From Sphagnum compactum (taxonomy: Eukaryota; Bryophyta; Sphagnopsida; Sphagnales), in contig OZ234501.1 of the NCBI GenBank assembly GCA_965153455.1, positions 14,553,319-14,617,318 of the forward strand: a stretch of DNA of 64,000 nt. Reading direction: 5' to 3'. Position numbers and translations under genes: made by a program. The notes beneath the pieces were generated by a model. It searched no databases. It was not told where the DNA came from and worked only from the letters and a program-made list of their open reading frames with translations. Numbering within the stretch: position 1 is the first letter of the stretch; the number at the start of each line of letters is the position of its first letter. Positions 58,329 through 64,000 of this stretch are shown in pieces.

Positions 58329-61100
58329 TCACAGTTTGATGGGTCTAGTGATTTGAACTTCGAAGAGATTCCTGTCAAGGGCATTCTGGTGGAACCTGCA
58401 CAAATCACCAACTTCCAACTTACCATCCTTCACAAACTGAGACCACCCATCACAAATGCTTGATGTCCATGCTGTAGGTCTCCAGGTTACTGGCCAGTCT
58501 AACAGCTCATGATGCTGTGCAACAGCATCAGCACCAACAATATCTGACTGTGCAGAAGAAGAAGCTGAGTGGTTATGTCCATCAACTCCCAGTTTTGCTC
58601 TTAAAATCAATGGAACAGCTTCTTTTGGCAGGTGCTTGCTAATGAACTCCGGAAGCACCTGAAAAAAACACACACATTGATTCCAATAAAACATTGAAGG
58701 AAAAAAAGCAAGGAAAAGAAAAAAAATAGAAAGAAATCAATAAAGTTGTAGAATAAATTTGAATTACTTGAAATCAATTTACAGTTTTAATATAATTGTG
58801 ACATTATACAAACTGATTATAATAACTGATGATCAAAGCTGATCTCTTGGAGTTTGATCACTTAAATTGTAGAATGTATCCATCATATCTAGTGTAATAG
58901 GGTCAGACCATTATATATGATGAAGCACTGCACAGTTGAATCATCTCTTTGAACATGCAAATTACGTGATAGAATTTGCATCCAACGAAAAAATTGTGAT
59001 GAAGATGAGGAAGGGAAGTATTATATTCTACTCACAAGCTGCACCTCCTGCTGCTGATTATGATTTTCAGCATCACTCCAATCCACAGCAAACTTGGTTA
59101 GGGGAACCCAAAAATCTGGAACTTTGCCTACCACTACTGTGGCAGCAGCAGCTACCGCTGGAGAATTCTTGGACCGGCCGGGGATCTGCACTAGTGCAGC
59201 GCGGTTTGCAACTTCCTCCTGCTGACCTGGGTGAGGAGGAACAGCTGCTGCTGCTGCAGGCAGCAGTAGATCATCATCATGTACACAAAATTCAATCCGA
59301 TACAGAATTAGTCACATAATTATCAAAGCTCAATTCTTAACAAATTATACCAATTGTTATGTAGTTAGTAAGATACAAAGCTGAAATCAATACTCATGAT
59401 TTCTTATATAGATTTTACAGAGCTCTTGATGGACTGCATGCATGCATGTAATGGACACTATGTGATGACATATGATTCCCCATCTGCCAAATTGTCCAAT
59501 TGAAAATCCTGGAAATTCACATATTCGAGACAAGTTCAAAACTCATGACCACATACATCCCGGCCTGAATCATTACTACATGAAAAGATAGGGGAATGCA
59601 AAGTCCAAGAGCAGCTGTTGGAATCGGATGACTCATGAAAAGCTGCAAGAGCTCTAGGAGAAGGAAGTGAACGTATTACTTACATAAGGACACATCGCGA
59701 CCCGGCGAAGATGGTAATGGTCGGCCTTGAGGAAAGGGAATCGACATTACTGACGGTTGCGCCTGAGCTGCTGTAGGACCCAAGATCTCAGGGAGAGGAG
59801 GAGGATACATCGAACTCATCAGTAGCAATGGACGAGGAGGAGGAAGAGGAGGAGGAGGAGGACCCATAGTGCCCATGATCACACTAGCAGGATGACGGAT
59901 GATCGTTGCGTTGCTGATGGTGGTGGTCGCTGGACTACAGTTATGATGAGGTGGACCCTTGTAAGATTCAGTAGTAGTGTAGGGCCTGGGCACGGGCGGC
60001 AACACGATGGGTATCTGTGATGATGATGCAGATCGGGTCATCATCAATTGATGCCTGTATGAGCGTAGAGCCGCTGCTCTTGCGCCATCCTTCAAAACCT
60101 CCAGCTGGGCCGTGCCGTGACTCAAGCCGGGATGTCCTTGCACAGCAGTTCTAGAGGATACCGGCAGCATGGCGGTGCTTGTTGATCCAATGATCGGAGG
60201 AGGCGCAGCTGCTGCTGGTCTGGAAAAAGCTGATGCAACCTGCTGCAGCACGCTACTGCGAGACTCCACGCGGTATCCAAATTCATTGGGACTTCGCCGC
60301 GGGACTTCGACGGGGATGTGGCAGCTTATAGGGTATGCAGCTGCTGCAGCACCTCTCTGGAGTTGCAATTCCTTAGCTCTAGAATACAGCAAGGTCCTCC
60401 CTTGCACGTCAACATTATGCAGGTGGCCGTTCCCAAGGCGCAACTCTAAATTTGGTTCTTCGTGATCAGTTTGCAGCTGCTGCAACTGCTTGCTATAAAC
60501 AGCCTTCCCCGATCTTTTCGACGGATTGCCATGAGCTTGATCAGCCTCCCTGTGAGCTATGGCAACAGTTTGCTGATTAAACAGGTTCTCTGCAGACGAA
60601 GACATCTTGTATCTTTTCACTGCATGCTTAGCAGGAATTATGGCAACGTCCTGCTGCAGATCATGTCGAATCTCCTCCAAACACGACGATGCCTGAACCA
60701 CCAGCTCCGTGAACGTCGGCGCGCGAACAGTTTGCTGAAAGATAAACTTCGAGTGATCAGGCACCTCGAATGATCTGTTCTTCGACGGACTTTGCTGAAC
60801 CGGCTGGAGTTCCACTGCAGCAGAAACAGGCGCCTTGAGTCTAGAATCCGTAGCAGCCACTTGAGACGCCATAGTACTGCAGGTCCCGGGAGGTGCTGCC
60901 GGTAGTTGCCGAATTAAATCGGCCGCATTCATGTATAAAACCGAAGAAGCAGGCATAGCAGCCTGCTCATCCATAAACCTACGAATGCGCTGAAAGTCCC
61001 ACTCATCCGCCATTGTTGTTGTTCTACTGTAGCTGTACTCCTTCACCAAAAAGCTGCATGGGACAGAGAGGCCCAGGTGATCAACATCAGTATTGCACAT
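58329..61100 (-). CDS. B3-domain transcription factor with long Gln/Pro/Ala-rich N terminus
   Basis: Three exons on the minus strand: 61100-59684, 59253-59036 and 58658-58329. All introns are GT-AG and the frame is kept, giving 654 residues. A second possible start, MADEWDFQRIRRFMDEQAAM, is residue 30 (ATG at 61013) and would give 625. The B3 domain is C-terminal (about 530-650): VLPEFISKHLP, DWPVTWRPTAW, GWSQFVKDGKLEVGDLCRFH and LFEVQITRP. Its W-x-V, GW..F and L..GD.C.F pattern is that of the REM-like branch of plant B3 nuclear DNA-binding proteins. A His/Ser/Gln-rich insert (GVDGHNHSASSSAQ) splits the domain between the second strand and the core. Exon 1 has poly-Ala, His-rich and a proline tract (PPPPPLPPP) and is probably a disordered activation region. 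The exon 2 acceptor sits in a CTGCAGCAGCAG run, so it could shift by three bases. Confidence 0.87.
59437..59448. promoter_or_regulatory. Triple CATG RY-type element in B3 intron 1
   Basis: CATGCATGCATG contains two overlapping CATGCA RY motifs, the classic site of ABI3/FUS3-type B3 domains. A second CATGCATGCA lies upstream of the gene at 62205-62214. Whether this B3 type binds RY sites is unknown. Confidence 0.4.
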
Positions 61101-61592
61101 CCCACGGGAAGAAGCAGCAACAGCTTCATGACTAGAAGTGCAACAAGGCAGTTATAGAAGACGGCAGATCGGAAAGGACAACACTATACATGAGCAGCAG
61201 CGCTAACAACCAATTACAAGCCATGAATAGAAGGTGGTATATTGGACGACAACAGCTGCTGCTGCGCATGAGGAGCAGCAGCAGCGAAGAGCCATGCGTG
61301 CATCAAAGTAGGGGTCATATCGGCAACTGCAAAAGCAGAGCTCTCGCATCAAACCTTAAGAAGCCAATGAATTCTTTCTTTCTTTCTTCATTTGCAAAAT
61401 GCCCTGCAAAGCAAAAGCTTCGATCTACCCTACTTACCAGCTTTCTTTCTCCCCGTTCACCAAATGCGCACCTTCCACTGGTCTGAAAACGTCTATTGGG
61501 TTTCAGCTCCGCAACTCCCTCTTTCCTTTCCTTTGCCTTCCATTCCGTTTCCTTCCACACCTGCTGCAAGTAGGACGGACGACGATGAGGCT

Positions 61593-61660
61593 GCGTCTAT
61601 GACGTAGAAAAACAAAACACGCACGAGCGTCTATGACGTAAAAAAACAAAACACGCACGA
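61593..61660. repeat. Two tandem 34-bp units with TGACGT sites
   Basis: Units 61593-61626 and 61627-61660 are identical except for one base. Each holds CTATGACGTA, whose TGACGT (61600-61605 and 61634-61639) is a bZIP/TGA-factor core. They lie about 0.5 kb upstream of the B3 start codon. Confidence 0.93.
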
Positions 61661-61666
61661 GAGAGA

Positions 61667-61790
61667 GAGAGATTGCAGCAGGTCGTTTTCAGCGACCGCA
61701 GCCGTCTCCTTCCCGCATGAGATAGAGAGAAGAGAGAGAGAGATTGCAGCAGGTTGTTTTCAGCGACAGCAGCCGTCTCCTTTCCGCGGC
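61667..61790. repeat. Tandem ~71-bp duplication with GA run
   Basis: AGATTGCAGCAGGT(C/T)GTTTTCAGCGAC(C/A)GCAGCCGTCTCCTT(C/T)CCGC occurs at 61670 and 61741, each preceded by a GA microsatellite. About 95% identical. It is in the upstream region of the B3 gene. Confidence 0.92.
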
Positions 61791-61864
61791 AGGCAGGTAT
61801 ATCTAGATACCGTGTAGTAGGTGCGAATGACGAAGTGGATTCCCATCACCAAGGTACGTCGGTA

Positions 61865-62720
61865 GACGATTCACTATGGATGAATGGAAACTGTCTCTGT
61901 TACTAAGTTGGCTCCTGCAGCACGACCGCTGTAAGCTCCTGCAGCAGTACGTGCTCATCATGACAATTGGATGAAAGCGAATTGTGAGTCAGAATTGTGG
62001 TGAAAGGGAAAGCAAGTGTAGGGGATTGATGCCTTGATGAAAGTCCCCACTAGATTACTCATCATGGACGGACCAGTGAAAACTGTTTCTATCACATCAT
62101 GTCAAGCGTCCCTCATACATTACTCACTGTTACTCCCTATGGATGAGTGGAAACTGTTTCTATCTCTTTGGCACCTGCAGGACTAGCAGGCCTATACATA
62201 CACACATGCATGCAGTATGTTTGTTTGAGAGCATCACAATTTGAAAGTGAAAGCAAGAGAAGAGCAGAGCAGAGTGGGTATGTTTGAGAGCATGGAGATT
62301 TGGAAGCTAGAGCAAGAGGGCACTCCATGATGGAAGAAATCCTGGATAGATTATTCACTATGGATGAATAAAAACTATTTGTCTTACATTATGAAAGTCT
62401 TGGATAGACTATTCACAACAGATGAATGAAAGTCGTTTCTATCAAATGGCTCCTGCAGTGCAGTAGGTATATTTCAGTAGTAGGTGCACATGACAATGGA
62501 AAGCAAAAGAAACAAGGGATTCCCTGATGAGAATCCCGGATAGATTAGTCACTACTGATAAATGAAAATTATTTCTCTCAATTTGGCATTTATAGACAAA
62601 GAACCAACCTTAAAATTATAAATAAATAAATAAAATCCCATAATACTATTAACAAGGAAAGCCAAGTTGTGCACAAATGAATGAAAGCTCTTTCTTCAGT
62701 TTTTGGCACTCATGTAGACA
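61865..62720. repeat. Degenerate direct-repeat array upstream of the B3 gene
   Basis: At least seven copies, near 61873, 62064, 62139, 62356, 62418, 62556 and 62678, of a motif like ATTCACTATGGATGAATGAAAACTGTTTCTATC, often followed by TGGC(T/A)CCTGCAG and preceded by GATGAAAGTCCTGGATAGATT. Spacing is irregular (about 60-215 bases). This suggests a decayed satellite-like array or duplicated regulatory units. Confidence 0.75.
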
Positions 62721-64000
62721 TACTGAAAGCCAAGATAAAAAAATCGAACCATTATTATTAACCTTGAAACATAAACTACATTACTAAGTTACAACAAAGA
62801 AAATTCTTCATATGAGTGAAAAATGTTTATCCCAATTTCTCAAAAAAAATCGACAGAATCAGACCACCATTTGAACTTGTGACCTTCCAAGCAAGGAGAT
62901 GCAACAAAGCAACCCATCACACAAAAGCAAACAAAAAGTAAAAAATTAAATTAATCTAATAATACACCAAATGGATCAAATATCTATTTGACAACCAGTG
63001 GTATTACGAGCACAAGTTACACGAGTTAAGTATATCAGTTAAGTTGATCATGGAATACGTCTGCCTGTACATTAAGTACCCACAACCCCTAGGCTTTAAC
63101 TGCTGCTCAATTTAGCCTCCATTAATTAATATGACTAATCCAGCATTAAGTTAAGTTGAAGCCATTTAAGTCACTTCAAACCTCTATCTGTATATATAGC
63201 TCCTGCCTAAAATTTGTTTGTGTTGTTTAAAACCCTAAGCTAACTTAGCAGTTGCTAAGAGATTCTTAGAGACATTTAAAGTAGTTATTTCTTACAATCT
63301 GCTATCAGAAAAGTCTATTCTTCTTACAAATCTTCTGAGTTTGGTATGGTGGAATTTCACTCAGTGGAATTATTCAGATTTTAATTATCTCTTAAATGGG
63401 ATTATTTTCCCACTGCTGACTTGTGGAGCCTTCTCAGTTTTTTGGATTAACTGTCAGCATGCAATGTTTATGGTTTGTCCTCTAAATTTAGAGGAGCAAT
63501 GTCTAGCCTGAGGAACATTTTTGTTTAAATGTTAAAAGCCTAGACCCACGTAATTAGCTATATAATTACATACCAATGCCAGACTGCTGGGAAATAGTGA
63601 TCACAAAAGCTTCCCCTTCCAATTGATCATTTATTTGATATTCGGCTTGTCAAATATTATTTATGTAACATTCAGCTTTTTGATATTTGGGTGCTATGTT
63701 AGATAAGGATCTTCATATGTGGATTGTATATAAAACTCAAATCTGGATCAAGATATCAAGTTAGTAATTAGGTTAGGTTAATTATTAAATTAAGTTGTTA
63801 GGTTAATAAGTGATTAGGTGAAAAAAAAGAAAAAAATTGCAACTGTCACAATCTAACCTCTTTGCTGGGAGAGGATAAAGAGGTCACAATTGGTCTCTTT
63901 AATTCTCTTTCCCTCTTTCTTTTTGCCTTTCTCCTTTACTTTGCTTCGTTCTTCTTCTGTTCTTTCTTTTTTCCTTGTTCTACTCCAGGCCTCATTACGT
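62720..64000. other. Right-hand flank, no gene recognised
   Basis: AT-rich sequence without recognisable exons. A pyrimidine-rich tract at 63890-63990 could be a leader or an intron end for a gene beyond the window. Confidence 0.4.

Noticed and set aside
58936-59319. 127-codon plus-strand frame
   Set aside because: It lies antisense to B3 exon 2, which is supported by splice sites and frame on the minus strand.
60169-60773. Plus-strand open frames opposite B3 exon 1
   Set aside because: They are antisense to a coding exon with matching codon structure; shadows.

Overview
This is nuclear DNA of a land plant. GT-AG introns interrupt most genes, the proteins are plant-type (AP2/ERF, B3, pfkB inositol-kinase-like, PP2C, RAP/OPR), telo-box-like 5' leaders occur, and the intergenic DNA is AT-rich and full of decayed repeats and gene relics. 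A non-flowering vascular plant such as a fern is my guess. It rests on gene spacing and relic content, not on a diagnostic marker.

Layout. 0-2.4 kb: an intronless ERF transcription factor (+). 2.4-16.9 kb: gene-poor, with microsatellites, a dispersed repeat, a dead PIF/Harbinger transposase (about 8-8.7 kb), and an unresolved minus-strand unit with a telo-box/CpG leader near 14.0-14.6 kb. 14.7-20.4 kb: a repeat family present as a direct pair and as an inverted copy, bracketing an intronless NmrA-like NAD(P)-binding protein gene (-). 20.4-35 kb: repeat-rich, with a 350-bp fold-back element, hAT-like non-autonomous elements, several minisatellites and a decayed HSP70 copy (24.4-25.3 kb). 35.5-38.1 kb: a five-exon pfkB kinase (+) followed by a PPR relic. 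41.3-45.9 kb: an eight-coding-exon PP2C phosphatase (-). 47.6-51.6 kb: a five-exon RAP-domain organellar RNA-binding protein (+). 54-57.3 kb: a broken GCN2 gene, with histidyl-tRNA-synthetase-like exons on the plus strand and one kinase exon on the minus strand. 58.3-61.1 kb: a three-exon B3 transcription factor (-) with a repeat-rich upstream region to the end of the window.

The genes do not form a pathway; they are an ordinary set of independently transcribed plant genes. The most informative parts are the relics: HSP70 and GCN2 (both retain intron structure, so they came from DNA-level duplication), PPR and Harbinger. Next come the inverted and fold-back structures, including an intronic microRNA-precursor-like hairpin in the RAP gene. 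Exon coordinates were derived by hand from splice consensus, frame continuity and remembered family alignments. In every intact gene model the exon lengths sum to a whole number of codons.
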